Shown one piece after another: positions 1 through 8,568 of a DNA stretch of 64,000 bases (position 1 is its first letter; every line of letters begins with the position of its first letter). This DNA is from CBDCWQ01 sp965223435. Lineage in GTDB: Bacteria > Myxococcota > Kuafuiibacteriia > Kuafuiibacteriales > Kuafuiibacteriaceae. Location of the stretch: the NCBI GenBank assembly GCA_965223435.1, contig CBDCWQ010000022.1:744001-808000 (forward strand). The letters are read 5' to 3'. The notes under the pieces were generated by a model, which did no database searches, was not told the origin of the DNA, and was given only the letters and a program-made list of their open reading frames with translations. Made by a program: the position numbers and the translations under genes.

Positions 1-714
1 TTGGCTCCACCTTTTTGAACGCGCAGGATTTGCAGCCGGGATACAACCTGGTTCGACCGGTGTGTAAGCAACCTTCAGATTTGGGACTTGTTTGGGGCGG
101 TGACTTGTTGGAGGTGGTGCCCTTTACGCCACTTCTCATCGAAGCGTGGAGTCAGCACCAAGACAGTTTCCACGAACTCTGCATGAACTATACGTCGGTG
201 TTGTCTGCACCGGGATTCTATGGCACAAGGATTGACACCGACATCAACCGCAGTCGCCAACTGAGCTCGTTGGATGAGGCCGAAGCCAAAGAGGTCTGTG
301 AAGCTGTTCACGCAGCCATGCAGCGAAGCTTCAATGAAGATTCGCTCAAGGTGTATGCTTGTTCTCGGCATAGGATATGTCACACCCTCGGATCGACTTG
401 AGGGTCGCGCGGAGGCGGTGTTTTCTAGTTGTCTCGAAGATAGCCCTATTTCCCCTACTCATGGAGCGGAGTCGCTGGGGCTGGACTTAGACAACTTCGA
501 GATGACTTGCGACGATGCCGCTTTACCTGCTTCATTTCACGGTTGTGAGCTGCCGCTCGATGCCTGGCTGAATTGCTTCGAGCAGGCTCGCAAGAGTTTT
601 GAGCGTCGCCTTAGCTACGTGGGTGGTCTTTACTTGGGAGAACGTCGATTGGATGATCTCCTGGATAGTTCCGAGTGCCAAGCTGTGCGGCAGAGTTGTC
701 CGGGTGTTTTGTGA
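1..714 (+). pseudogene. Cys-rich hypothetical protein, 5'-partial and frameshifted
   Basis: The reading frame is open from the left edge of the window to a stop at 401. A second frame takes over near 345-400 and runs to the stop at 714. Together they give about 235 residues. The second half contains spaced cysteines (FEMTCDD, FHGCELPLDAWLNCFEQ, SSECQAVRQSC) and an amphipathic helix, a pattern I associate with Cys-rich extracellular proteins of myxobacteria, but I recognise no named family. One indel around 345-400 would join the two frames. The gene could be genuinely broken, perhaps in connection with the adjacent insertion sequence that starts 34 bp past its end, or the indel could be a sequencing error. 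Function unknown. Confidence 0.45.
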
Positions 715-747
715 GAGGTCACCGTGCCCTAGACTTAGCCTAGCTGA

Positions 748-759
748 TATGGAGTGACC
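748..759 (+). repeat. Inverted repeat of the IS1111-like element, left copy
   Basis: TATGGAGTGACC. It is the exact reverse complement of 2488-2499. Confidence 0.8.
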
Positions 760-1253
760 CTTTGTCAATACTCGTAAGCTCATTTTGGCTCTAAAAATCC
801 TCCCGTTCTTCGCAGTGAGGTGCGGGTGAAAGAGGGGAAGCGCAAAGGAAGGACGACGTAGGTCTCTTCGACGACGAGTCACTCTGATATCCGCGGATTA
901 CCTGGACGTAGCCCAAGCAGAGCCTAGCATGACCGTGTTCCGTCGGGAGAGGTCGCTGTCTAGTCGCGCGAATCCGGCGCAAGGCCTGTCGCAATGCTAG
1001 GTCGCGTGTTTCTCCAATTCGTGCCTTCGTCGTCCGCCCTTCGCGCCTCCCCTCATACTTTTTGTGTAGATCATCCTGTTGCCCGGCGCTGAGTCCCCGC
1101 CGGAGGCACCCGTACGCTTCATCCACGGTCAAAGTCACCGGTGGGCGCAGTGGTGGTCCAGGCCGCGCAGCGCCGAGCATAGCGAGGGCAGCCTGGAGGA
1201 CCATGAGCACGCTGGTAGACTCTTGAGGATGGAGCGCACGGTTCGTCATGGTG
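760..1253 (-). other. Long non-coding end of the IS element, candidate bridge/seek RNA region
   Basis: About 495 bp lie between the transposase stop and the distal inverted repeat. IS110-family elements encode a structured guide RNA (bridge or seek RNA) in a non-coding end; in the IS1111 subgroup it is reported downstream of the transposase, which is this segment. I did not fold the region, and a 152-codon open frame also covers most of it on the minus strand (1249 down to 791), starting just past the transposase stop. That frame resembles no family I know. The placement of an RNA here is inference from the family. Confidence 0.3.
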
Positions 1254-2393
1254 TCAAGCAGCCCGCCTCAGACCCGGCCCAACCTGAGCACTTCTTGGAT
1301 AGAGGACCGCCCAGAGGAAGCCGACGAGTTCTCTTGCAACCGCGATGGTTGCTTTGTTCACATTTTTGTTTCCGTGCACGAGGCGCCAGTACTTTCGGTG
1401 CAAACGAGACTGTGCCTTGTCAGCGTGTCGGACCACATCCGCCGGTTGACCCGTTCGACGCTTCTTTAGACGAGGTCCCACCGTGGGCTTTTTGCGATAG
1501 TGCTTGGACGCCTCAACGACAATCCGACGCACATGCCTATTCCCGGTCTTTGTGATTGGCCCCCGTCGGGACTTACCTCCTGAGCTATGCTCGCCGGGTA
1601 CGAGGCCAAGATAAGACATCAACGCACGCGGTGATTCAAAGCGGCCGAAATCATGGAGCTCAGCTACGATTGTCATGGCAGTCAGCGTATCGATGCCCCG
1701 AAAACATCGAAGAAGACCCACCGCTTCAGCGTACGACTCGGTCACCGCCATTCGTTCGATGTTCTCCATGAGGTCCTTCAATCGCTCCTCTATCTGTTCC
1801 ATCGAACGAAGATAGTCATGGAAGGTGGTGGCGTCCGCTTCATGCTCAAATGAAAGTCCCTTAAGCCAATGCCTATGAGCCAGGCTCCAGTTCTTGGTGC
1901 CCGTGAAGGAACGGCCACGACGCAAAAGCCATTTAGATAATCGATGCCGTGCGCGCATCAGATCTTCCTGCGCGTCCTCCCGACATCGACATAGATCGCG
2001 CACCGCCTCGTCGTCAGCTTGCGGAGGATGGACTTCCGTAAGAAGACAGGCCCGGAACAGCTCAGCGAGCTTCCTCGCATCACGTCTATCCGTCTTGATC
2101 CGGTCGCCCGCTTTTCTGGGCACCAGCGCTGGCGCGATCACCTCGCACACCAACCGGCCCTTGCTCAGCGCCTGAAGCGTTCGCTGCAGGGCAAAGCCGC
2201 AAACTCCTGCTTCGTAGCAACACCGGATTTCTCCTGGGGCCTCCCTCTCCAGTTTCCGCACCAGCCGTTTGAGCGCCTTCGGCTCATTGTTCACTTTCCA
2301 TTCCTCGGTCGTTTTTCGCCTCGGCAGCAGCATGGCTACGCTGATAAATTTCTTGTGTGCGTCCATTCCAACCCATGTGATACCCTTCGCCAT
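1254..2393 (-). CDS. IS110-family transposase
   Basis: A 379-residue recombinase, the normal length for the family. The N-terminus WVGMDAHKKFISVAML carries the first Asp of the RuvC-like DEDD_Tnp_IS110 domain. KTDRRDARKLAELFRA (about residues 99-114) carries the conserved acidic residues of the same domain. The C-terminal transposase_20 domain is seen around IDTLTAMTIVAELHDFGRF and the SYLGLVPGEHSSGGK segment that holds the conserved Ser. Such enzymes move a circular intermediate guided by an element-encoded RNA. The frame is intact, so the element may still be active. It is the only gene of the element and reads away from the short right end. Confidence 0.93.
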   Translation of the reverse strand: MAKGITWVGMDAHKKFISVAMLLPRRKTTEEWKVNNEPKALKRLVRKLEREAPGEIRCCYEAGVCGFALQRTLQALSKGRLVCEVIAPALVPRKAGDRIKTDRRDARKLAELFRACLLTEVHPPQADDEAVRDLCRCREDAQEDLMRARHRLSKWLLRRGRSFTGTKNWSLAHRHWLKGLSFEHEADATTFHDYLRSMEQIEERLKDLMENIERMAVTESYAEAVGLLRCFRGIDTLTAMTIVAELHDFGRFESPRALMSYLGLVPGEHSSGGKSRRGPITKTGNRHVRRIVVEASKHYRKKPTVGPRLKKRRTGQPADVVRHADKAQSRLHRKYWRLVHGNKNVNKATIAVARELVGFLWAVLYPRSAQVGPGLRRAA

Positions 2394-2453
2394 GACCGGC
2401 TCCTTTCGTATGCGGCTCTGGCACCGCTCGGTGCTAACCCGCGCTCTATAGTT

Positions 2454-2471
2454 CCCTGCATTGTAGCAGGG
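2454..2471 (-). other. Hairpin in the short IS end
   Basis: CCCTGC-ATTGTA-GCAGGG forms a perfect 6-bp stem with a 6-nt loop, 60 bp upstream of the transposase start and 16 bp inside the inverted repeat. A second small hairpin (GCACC-GCTC-GGTGC) lies nearby at about 2421-2434. They may belong to the element's end structure or to a small RNA; this is inference. Confidence 0.35.
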
Positions 2472-2487
2472 CCTACGATTGCGGGCC

Positions 2488-2499
2488 GGTCACTCCATA
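2488..2499 (+). repeat. Inverted repeat of the IS1111-like element, right copy
   Basis: GGTCACTCCATA. It is the exact reverse complement of 748-759. Confidence 0.8.
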
Positions 2500-2503
2500 G
2501 GGT

Positions 2504-2764
2504 CTAGCGGCCTTCGCGATCGGCTATGGCCATCAATTTTGTCGAGGTGCCAGCACGACTCTTGCCTGTGCACGCCCCTCCTTTTTGAGCCGGTACATAA
2601 GTCCCGTCCATGAACGATTCGGCCTCGTCAATCCTCCGGTGCCGTCTATTCGCTTTTGCGAGCCGACGGAAAGCCTCCTTTAACGCTCCCTTGCGTGCCC
2701 ATTCCTGAAAGTAATGCGAGAATCCGTCTACTGGCTTGGCGTCGTTAAGCGCTCGAAGCTCACA
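2504..2764 (-). pseudogene. IS5-family transposase fragment
   Basis: The minus strand reads about 87 codons without a stop, including VDGFSHYFQEWARKGALKEA, RRIDEAESFMDGTYVPAQKG and TSTKLMAIADREGR. This matches the DDE-domain start of IS5/IS427-group transposases, whose usual form is an IDG-S/T-F-x-PAKKGG motif followed by KGTK-IMA-x-D-R-HG. The frame ends at a stop at the junction with the IS1111-like element. The N-terminus and the rest of the catalytic domain are missing, and the other side of the neighbouring element shows no continuation. It is a dead remnant; the IS1111-like element may have inserted into it. Confidence 0.7.
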
Positions 2765-3023
2765 TCAGGTCCAGATATTTCGCCCACAATTGACGAGGGC
2801 AACGAACTCACCGCCATTCTCTCGGCCTCTGCCAAAACGGCGAAAAACTCATCAACGGAATCGTGAAACCAAGTAAACCGGCACAAGAAAGCAGGGAAGT
2901 CTATCCGAGAATAAAAGTGCAAACAGGAATTGGCGCCTTCATTACCCTTATTTACCGAACAGGGCAAAGGTGGGAAAATACAGCCTAGCGCCTGGGGCGG
3001 CCTGGGTTCGGCTTGGCCAGGAT
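2765..3023. other. Gap between the IS remnant and the unknown 518-aa gene
   Basis: No gene I can support. An open minus-strand frame (2967 down to 2728) ends inside the IS5 remnant and could be a short truncated gene, but it has no recognisable domain and no clear ribosome binding site. Confidence 0.3.
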
Positions 3024-4580
3024 TCAGCGCTCGAACTCACCCGAGCCGAAGATAGAGTAGCCCACAAAAACGCGAAAAAGCGCGTGGGCACACCATATCC
3101 ACGCCGCGTCGTGTTGCCTTCGACTCCACTTGTTGACAGCTTCGTTGACCATTTCGATTTGCCTTTGGCCAAGAGTGCGTCCCTCTTTCCAGCGACCAAG
3201 GAAGTCATCCTGGTCAGACAACAACGCGGCCTCCCTCGGCAAGAGGTGTAAACCGTCGTGAACCGGTGACACCACGACCGAGATGGGGGGCGCCTCCAGG
3301 GTCAGACCTTGGATCAGCTGCAGATAGGGAAAGGAAGAGGCGATATAAATAAAGGGAGGCAGCCACTCAGCTTCACCCAAAACGCTGGGCCCCATTCCAG
3401 AGCCAAACTCGGAGTGTCCATGTTCAACACGCAAAAAACGCGTGTTTCGGTCCAAGCCCGCCAAAGAGCCACTGCCGTGACGAATCCTGAACACATTGTG
3501 GTGTTTGGCCGGACGGTAAGATTGGCGGCGGCGAAGAAAACAGGAAAACTCCCTGATCATGGTGTCTGGATCTTCGTCGCTCGCGAGCCAACGCGATACC
3601 CAGCGGACCTGCTGATAAGAAGCACCGCCCGTAGCCAAAAGCTCATCAGCAAAGAGCTTCATATCGTAAGGCTTGAAGCCCGGAGTCCGCACCGGTCGGT
3701 CCCAAAACGAGGCCCTAAAGTCCCCGTAAGGGAGGTCGGTTTGGCCACGCCAACGGGTACCCACCGCATCGACGGCGACTTCGAAAGAGACCAGGTCACG
3801 CCCCAGCAAAGTCACACCCTCCCCATCCAAAACTTTGCTTCTCAGGAAATTTCGCAGGGCAACGGGGCATCCGGCGGACACAATGGCCTCGGGTACAACC
3901 AACACTCGACAGCGTTCTCTGTGCTCTGATCTTTGTAAGATCTCGAGATGGTTTTCCAAGAGCTCTCTGAAAAGAAGGAAATTCTTCTCAGAGGCCACAA
4001 AAACCACGCTCGCATTGTTCCTAAATGGCTTTTCGCCAGGGTCCGGAAAAGGCATGTGCGTTCCCTGAGCAAAAAATGCGATGCGTTCGAACAGATCCTC
4101 CACCGATGAAAAGCGCTCCACGTGATCACGCGCCCCGAGCAGACTTCCGATTCGCCCCTCTGAGAGTCCCTTGATCTCGAGATAGTAGCGCCCTGAAACC
4201 TGAAAAATGCTGAGCCTCAAACCATTTTTCAGATGCAATTCAGAACGCACCACGACACTGTGGGTGGATTCGAAACCCACCACGGCCTGGCCGATGGGGC
4301 CGTCGGCAGCAATCTCGTCTGCCAACATCGCCGCCAGCGATCGGTTTTCTTCTTCTTGGATCTTGAGAGGCCCGGCAGAGTCCATCAATTCGACCGCCAG
4401 CCCCAACACACCGCGGTCTTCTGAAGGACGGCCGTTTTGTCTCAATGAGATGGGGGCGTTGGGTTCGATGGAGATGAGCTTGGGGTGGTGTTGATCGACC
4501 GCTGAAGAACGGGACTCAGAGTCCAGTTCAGGGTCCCAATCGACCTCTTCATGAGCGTCTTGCTTCCTACTAACGGACAT
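3024..4580 (-). CDS. Hypothetical protein, 518 aa
   Basis: I do not recognise this protein. It starts at an ATG preceded by GGAGCAGG. The N-terminal 110 residues are polar and acidic. There is no signal peptide or membrane segment. The middle has a repeated alpha/beta feel (SVVFVASEKNFLLFRELLEN, RCRVLVVPEAIVSAGCPVAL). The C-terminal half is rich in Trp, Arg and aromatic residues (ASFWDRPVRTPGFKPYDMKL, HNVFRIRHGSGSLAGLD). It reads as a soluble cytoplasmic protein. It stands alone on the minus strand, with the mobile-element remnants downstream and the divergently transcribed Kunitz gene upstream, so context gives no hint of function. Confidence 0.7.
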   Translation of the reverse strand: MSVSRKQDAHEEVDWDPELDSESRSSAVDQHHPKLISIEPNAPISLRQNGRPSEDRGVLGLAVELMDSAGPLKIQEEENRSLAAMLADEIAADGPIGQAVVGFESTHSVVVRSELHLKNGLRLSIFQVSGRYYLEIKGLSEGRIGSLLGARDHVERFSSVEDLFERIAFFAQGTHMPFPDPGEKPFRNNASVVFVASEKNFLLFRELLENHLEILQRSEHRERCRVLVVPEAIVSAGCPVALRNFLRSKVLDGEGVTLLGRDLVSFEVAVDAVGTRWRGQTDLPYGDFRASFWDRPVRTPGFKPYDMKLFADELLATGGASYQQVRWVSRWLASDEDPDTMIREFSCFLRRRQSYRPAKHHNVFRIRHGSGSLAGLDRNTRFLRVEHGHSEFGSGMGPSVLGEAEWLPPFIYIASSFPYLQLIQGLTLEAPPISVVVSPVHDGLHLLPREAALLSDQDDFLGRWKEGRTLGQRQIEMVNEAVNKWSRRQHDAAWIWCAHALFRVFVGYSIFGSGEFER

Positions 4581-5112
4581 CCTGCTCCGTTCTCGCGCAC
4601 AGACCCCTCCGGACGACAGCTCAATGCAGCCACACGACCGGCACCCAGAATCTGCAAGCGTAGCCCCTTAAAAGAGGCTCCATCATTCTATCGTGAGATA
4701 TCCCACATCTGTCAAGAAAACTTTGCCCACAGACACAACGTCGAGCCTCCCGCAGGCGTCTACAATCACAATGCAATCAAATGACCACGCACCCGAGACT
4801 CCATCGCAACCGCGTCCGCTGTCCGTGTGTTGCTTCAGTCACCTTTCCCCACTGCAAAATGGCGCGCGCAAAGCGGCCATCGTTGCCCGACCCCTCGGGT
4901 GACGATTTGATGACGCCCGGGTCGCTTCAGGCACAAATCCGCGTCAAGACAGACGCCACCGCGCAACAAGCCGGACCGACAAAATCCAAAAACGAGTGAA
5001 AAAAGGCAACAAAGCGCAACAGATCTGAAAAGTGCAAATTGTTGTTCCCTCTTGAGCCACAACCGCACATACTCCGGTCGGCTCCACTCAAGGTCAGGGC
5101 CGGGAGGACTCG
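4581..5112. other. Divergent intergenic region
   Basis: About 530 bp between two divergent genes, expected to hold both promoters. I see no RNA gene, no repeat and no convincing sigma-70 boxes; only the ribosome binding sequence GGGAGGA just before 5113 is clear. Confidence 0.4.
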
Positions 5113-6762
5113 ATGTTCATGTTCAATAGAAGATACCAAACCATCGCTTCGGTGTTCGTCAGCGTACTTGCAGTAAGCTGCTCCGGAACCGAAAACAGTG
5201 AGTTCGGTACCCTGGGCGGTGCCCAAAGAAGCGTACCGGCTGACGCCGAGCCGGATTCTGTGCCGCCACCGGAATCTGATTCGGACCCGAGTGTGATGAT
5301 CGGCGACGGAGCCGATGAGACCGGCTCCGAAGATCCGGCCCATATGGGAGACTCCCGGGAGCCGAGTTATGCGCCAACCCCACCAGATGAACACCCAGGA
5401 CTCAAAGGCCGGCGCCCTCGGGACAAAGCTCGGCGCCAAGAGAACAAACTTGCGGCGATGAAAAGACGGATTTGCAGTCGTATCCGCTGTCAAGAGCACC
5501 AAGTGTGCCGCTTCCACGAGCCCTCCGGCCGAGCAATGTGCGTGGATGAATGCTCCGGCGTCGAGTGCGAAGAGGGCATGGTTTGCGAGCTCGAACCCGT
5601 GCAGTGCGTGACGGAGCCCTGCCCGCCGGTAGCTCGCTGCGTTCCGGCACCCCAGCCGGCGTGCACTTTGCCAGCGGATCCCGGCCCCTGCCGAGCAGCG
5701 ATGCGCCGTTGGCGATACAGTGAAGACGCCGGGCGCTGCGTAGTTTTCCGATACGGAGGCTGTGGGGGCAACGCCAACAACTTTCGTACGAGGGAGGCCT
5801 GCGAAGGGCGTTGTAGCAACGCCCCATCACCCCCCGATGATGAACCCTGCGAGGGGCCCGGATGTGAAGACGAACCGGGGGATGAAGGCCAATGCGGGCT
5901 TCCCATCGAGTCCGGCCCATGCCGTGCGGCCCTCCTCAGATGGGCCCACAACCCTGAAACCGGCGCGTGCGAGCGCTTCACCTACGGGGGCTGCGGAGGC
6001 AACGCCAACAACTTCACCAGCCTCGAGGCCTGTGAAGCACAGTGCGGCGCACCGAACGCCTGCCAATTGCCGCCAGAAGTGGGTCCCTGCAGGGGCTTCT
6101 TCTTGCGGTGGCACCACAATCCCGAAACCCGGTCATGTGAACGATTCGTCTACGGAGGCTGTGGCGGGAACCGCAACAACTTTGGGACCAAACAAGAATG
6201 CCAAGAGGCGTGCGACTGTCTTCCCGCAGATCCGTGCGAGGGCGTCACGTGTCGAGATCACCAAATCTGTAGAGTGCATGAACCCACAGGCGAGGCCTTT
6301 TGTGCCGATACCTGCCAAAACTTTCCCTGTGATTCCGGAGAAAAATGTGAACTGACAGACGTCACCTGCGTTCGCGCCCCGTGCCCACCGATCGCTCAGT
6401 GTGTGCCCCGAGCTCAACCGCTTTGCAGCATGCCGCCAGACGTCGGCCCCTGTGACGCAGTCATCCCTCGATGGTATCACAACAGCGAGACGGGCCTTTG
6501 CGAACAGTTCAACTGGGGGGGCTGCGAGGGCAACGAAAACAATTTCGAAACCCGGCGAGCCTGCGAGAAGGCCTGTGACTGCGGCCCCTGCAGCATGGTG
6601 CGATGCCAAGACCACCAAGTCTGCGACGTCTTCGAACCCACCGGGGAAGCCTTTTGCAAAGACACCTGTGAAGGCTTCACGTGCCCCGATGAGAAGACCT
6701 GCGCGCTCCAAGAGGTCCAGTGCATTCGGGCCCCATGCCCCCCCATCGCGGTCTGCCAGTAA
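5113..6762 (+). CDS. Lipoprotein with four Kunitz/BPTI protease-inhibitor domains
   Basis: A 549-residue exported lipoprotein. GGGAGGA sits just before the ATG, and the signal peptide ends in the lipobox LAVSC. After an acidic Pro-rich linker come four Kunitz domains at about residues 184-234, 261-311, 317-367 and 438-488. Each has the six Cys, the YGGC or WGGC motif, and NNF or its equivalent. They are interleaved with three copies of another Cys-rich module of about 60 residues (about 120-180, 372-432, 494-549), built on xCQ-x-HQ-x-C and CPP-I/V-A-x-C. The P1 residue after Cys14 is Arg in the first three Kunitz domains, predicting inhibition of trypsin-like proteases; it is Asp in the fourth. 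The protein probably guards the cell surface against foreign or own extracellular proteases. A strong hairpin follows the gene. Confidence 0.92.
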   Translation: MFMFNRRYQTIASVFVSVLAVSCSGTENSEFGTLGGAQRSVPADAEPDSVPPPESDSDPSVMIGDGADETGSEDPAHMGDSREPSYAPTPPDEHPGLKGRRPRDKARRQENKLAAMKRRICSRIRCQEHQVCRFHEPSGRAMCVDECSGVECEEGMVCELEPVQCVTEPCPPVARCVPAPQPACTLPADPGPCRAAMRRWRYSEDAGRCVVFRYGGCGGNANNFRTREACEGRCSNAPSPPDDEPCEGPGCEDEPGDEGQCGLPIESGPCRAALLRWAHNPETGACERFTYGGCGGNANNFTSLEACEAQCGAPNACQLPPEVGPCRGFFLRWHHNPETRSCERFVYGGCGGNRNNFGTKQECQEACDCLPADPCEGVTCRDHQICRVHEPTGEAFCADTCQNFPCDSGEKCELTDVTCVRAPCPPIAQCVPRAQPLCSMPPDVGPCDAVIPRWYHNSETGLCEQFNWGGCEGNENNFETRRACEKACDCGPCSMVRCQDHQVCDVFEPTGEAFCKDTCEGFTCPDEKTCALQEVQCIRAPCPPIAVCQ

Positions 6763-6797
6763 ACTCGGCCCATACCCTGGTCGACGCGCGCCCTGAT

Positions 6798-6821
6798 CGG
6801 TGCCTCCCACGGGAGGCACCG
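6798..6821 (+). terminator. Perfect hairpin after the Kunitz gene
   Basis: CGGTGCCTCCC and GGGAGGCACCG form an 11-bp perfect inverted repeat around AC, 35 bp past the stop. No U tract follows, so it may be a stabilising or Rho-assisted terminator. Its position argues that the kinase start lies downstream of it. Confidence 0.6.
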
Positions 6822-6847
6822 GCGAAAAACACTGGAACCTGAGCGCA

Positions 6848-8419
6848 TTGGGCTGTAGCCTTTCCGCTCCATTGGGCTTTTACACTCCCCACAAACCCCA
6901 GATCTTTGGTCGATACCTGCTCCTGGATCGCATCGGGGTGGGGGGAATGGCGGAAGTCTACCGCGGAAAAATCGCTGGCGTAGAGGGTTTTGAACGCATC
7001 GTTGCCCTCAAGCGCATCTTGCCTACCATTGCCGAGGACCCTGACTTCATTGAAATGTTCGTGGAGGAAGCGAAGCTGGCCGTCCAGCTGCAGCACGCGA
7101 ACATCGCTCAGGTCCACGATCTCGGAAAGGTCGACGACAGCTACTACATCGCGATGGAGTACGTCGCGGGCGTGGGGCTACGAAAGCTGTGGGATCGAGC
7201 GCGCGGCCGGAGCCGTCTTCTTCCCATCGCCATGAGTGCGTTCATCTTGCAGAAGGTCTGCGAGGGCCTTGACGCCGCCCACCGGAAAACAAACAGCGAG
7301 GCCAAGGCGCTGGGCTTGGTTCACAGAGACGTATCGCCCCAGAATATTCTCATTTCCTTTGAAGGTGAGGTCAAAATCATCGATTTCGGCATCGCCAAAG
7401 CGGCCACACGAATCTCTAAAACCCGGGCGGGCGTACTCAAAGGAAAGTTCGGCTACATGTCCCCCGAGCAGGTGCGAGGCACCGAACTCGACAACCGCTC
7501 AGACATCTTCGCCTGCGGAGTGGTCCTCTATGAGCTCTTGGTGGGCGAACGGCTCTTCATCGGAAACTCAGATTTCGCCACGCTCGAAAAAGTACGCAAG
7601 GCAGAATTTGAGCCTCCGTCTAGCCGCAACAAAACCCTTGCGCCCGAGCTTGAGCGCATCGTTCTCAAGGCTTTAGAAAAGGATCGCAAAAAGCGGTACC
7701 GCTGGGGAAGCGAGATGGCAGAAGATCTTGCCCGCTACCTCTATGCCACCGACCAACCTTTTGGGCGCACCGATCTTCAGCGGTACATGCACAAGCATTT
7801 TCAAGAAGACATGGACCAAGAAAAGGAGCGCATCAGGGGATACGCAGCGCTGGACATCGAAAACATCGTGGGTGATGAAAAGGCAGCCTCGGCCCCCCCC
7901 CCGCCCACCGAAGATAACACCGAAGCCCCAAAAGACCCGTCCCCCGCGGAGCTGGCACGCAGCCCTACGGTCCTCGGGACCGAGCGCGTCAGCACACGCG
8001 AACGACCGAATCCCGCCCCCGAGATCGAGGTCGTGCCGGCAGCCCGCCAAAAGCCGGCGCCGCTGCCGCGGCCCAACGGCCCCGAGGAACGGCGCTTACC
8101 CACGTGGGCCGCAATTGTCATGGGCGGATTGATCGCAGCCCTTCTCATCGCGGGAGCCGCTCTGGCTTACGTCTTGGCCAACCAACAAACGCCTGCCTCC
8201 CTCACCATCGAAGTCACCCCTCCCAAGGCCAAAATCTTTGTCAACGATGATCTGGTGTCGAATCAAAGCCCCTTCACCCTGGATCACCTTCAGCCGGCGA
8301 CGTATCTCGTACGGGTCGAGGCAAAGGCCCACGAAGAGCTCATCCGAGCCGTTCGCCTGGCGCCGGGTGAGGCCAGAATCGAAAACTTCATGCTCGAAAA
8401 AACGCCCGCTCCAAACTGA
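6848..8419 (+). CDS. Ser/Thr protein kinase with PEGA domain
   Basis: A Hanks-type kinase anchored in the inner membrane. The kinase domain begins at IFGRYLLLDRIGVGGMAEVY. It contains the VALK lysine, the catalytic HRDVSPQN, the DFG in KIIDFGIAK, and GYMSPEQ, so it looks active. A charged Pro-rich linker, a transmembrane helix (TWAAIVMGGLIAALLIAGAA) and an extracytoplasmic PEGA domain (VTPPKAKIFVNDDLV) follow. This layout is common in Myxococcota, where such kinases signal from the envelope. The start is uncertain. The longest frame begins at a GTG at 6800 inside the upstream hairpin, which is unlikely; TTG codons at 6848 and 6872 are alternatives and the latter sits nearest the domain. Catalytic domain certain, start not. 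Confidence 0.92.
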   Translation: MGCSLSAPLGFYTPHKPQIFGRYLLLDRIGVGGMAEVYRGKIAGVEGFERIVALKRILPTIAEDPDFIEMFVEEAKLAVQLQHANIAQVHDLGKVDDSYYIAMEYVAGVGLRKLWDRARGRSRLLPIAMSAFILQKVCEGLDAAHRKTNSEAKALGLVHRDVSPQNILISFEGEVKIIDFGIAKAATRISKTRAGVLKGKFGYMSPEQVRGTELDNRSDIFACGVVLYELLVGERLFIGNSDFATLEKVRKAEFEPPSSRNKTLAPELERIVLKALEKDRKKRYRWGSEMAEDLARYLYATDQPFGRTDLQRYMHKHFQEDMDQEKERIRGYAALDIENIVGDEKAASAPPPPTEDNTEAPKDPSPAELARSPTVLGTERVSTRERPNPAPEIEVVPAARQKPAPLPRPNGPEERRLPTWAAIVMGGLIAALLIAGAALAYVLANQQTPASLTIEVTPPKAKIFVNDDLVSNQSPFTLDHLQPATYLVRVEAKAHEELIRAVRLAPGEARIENFMLEKTPAPN

Positions 8420-8463
8420 TCCCACCGATTTTTTTTTTGCGCGAACGACAACGCAAGGCATAC

Positions 8464-8511
8464 CCTGGACCTGGACCTGGACCTGGACCTGGACCTGGAC
8501 CCGGACCTGGA
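8464..8511 (+). repeat. CCTGGA hexanucleotide tandem repeat, 8 units
   Basis: Eight consecutive 6-bp units, seven CCTGGA and one CCCGGA (the seventh). They lie between the convergent kinase and acyltransferase genes, just beyond a run of nine T. The array does not overlap either gene, so copy-number change would affect only the intergenic space. Confidence 0.9.
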
Positions 8512-8568
8512 CGCATGAAATTATCGCAATCTCGAACCTATCAGTTGGCCATTCCCTCGGACTGAGGG

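Larger units (their letters stand above)
748..2499 (-). mobile_element. IS110-family (IS1111-like) insertion sequence
   Basis: A single IS110-type transposase gene is enclosed by a perfect 12-bp inverted repeat, TATGGAGTGACC at 748-759 and its complement at 2488-2499. Members of the IS1111 subgroup are known for short subterminal inverted repeats and for making no target duplication, and none is visible here. The short non-coding end (about 95 bp) lies upstream of the transposase start; the long end (about 495 bp) lies downstream of its stop. On the right the element abuts the remnant of an IS5-family transposase. The true ends may extend a few bases beyond the repeats, as the repeats are usually subterminal. 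Confidence 0.75.

Noticed and set aside
791..1249. 152-codon minus-strand frame after the IS transposase
   Set aside because: No family match and Arg-rich low-quality composition; this segment is better explained as the element's non-coding end. A passenger gene is not excluded.
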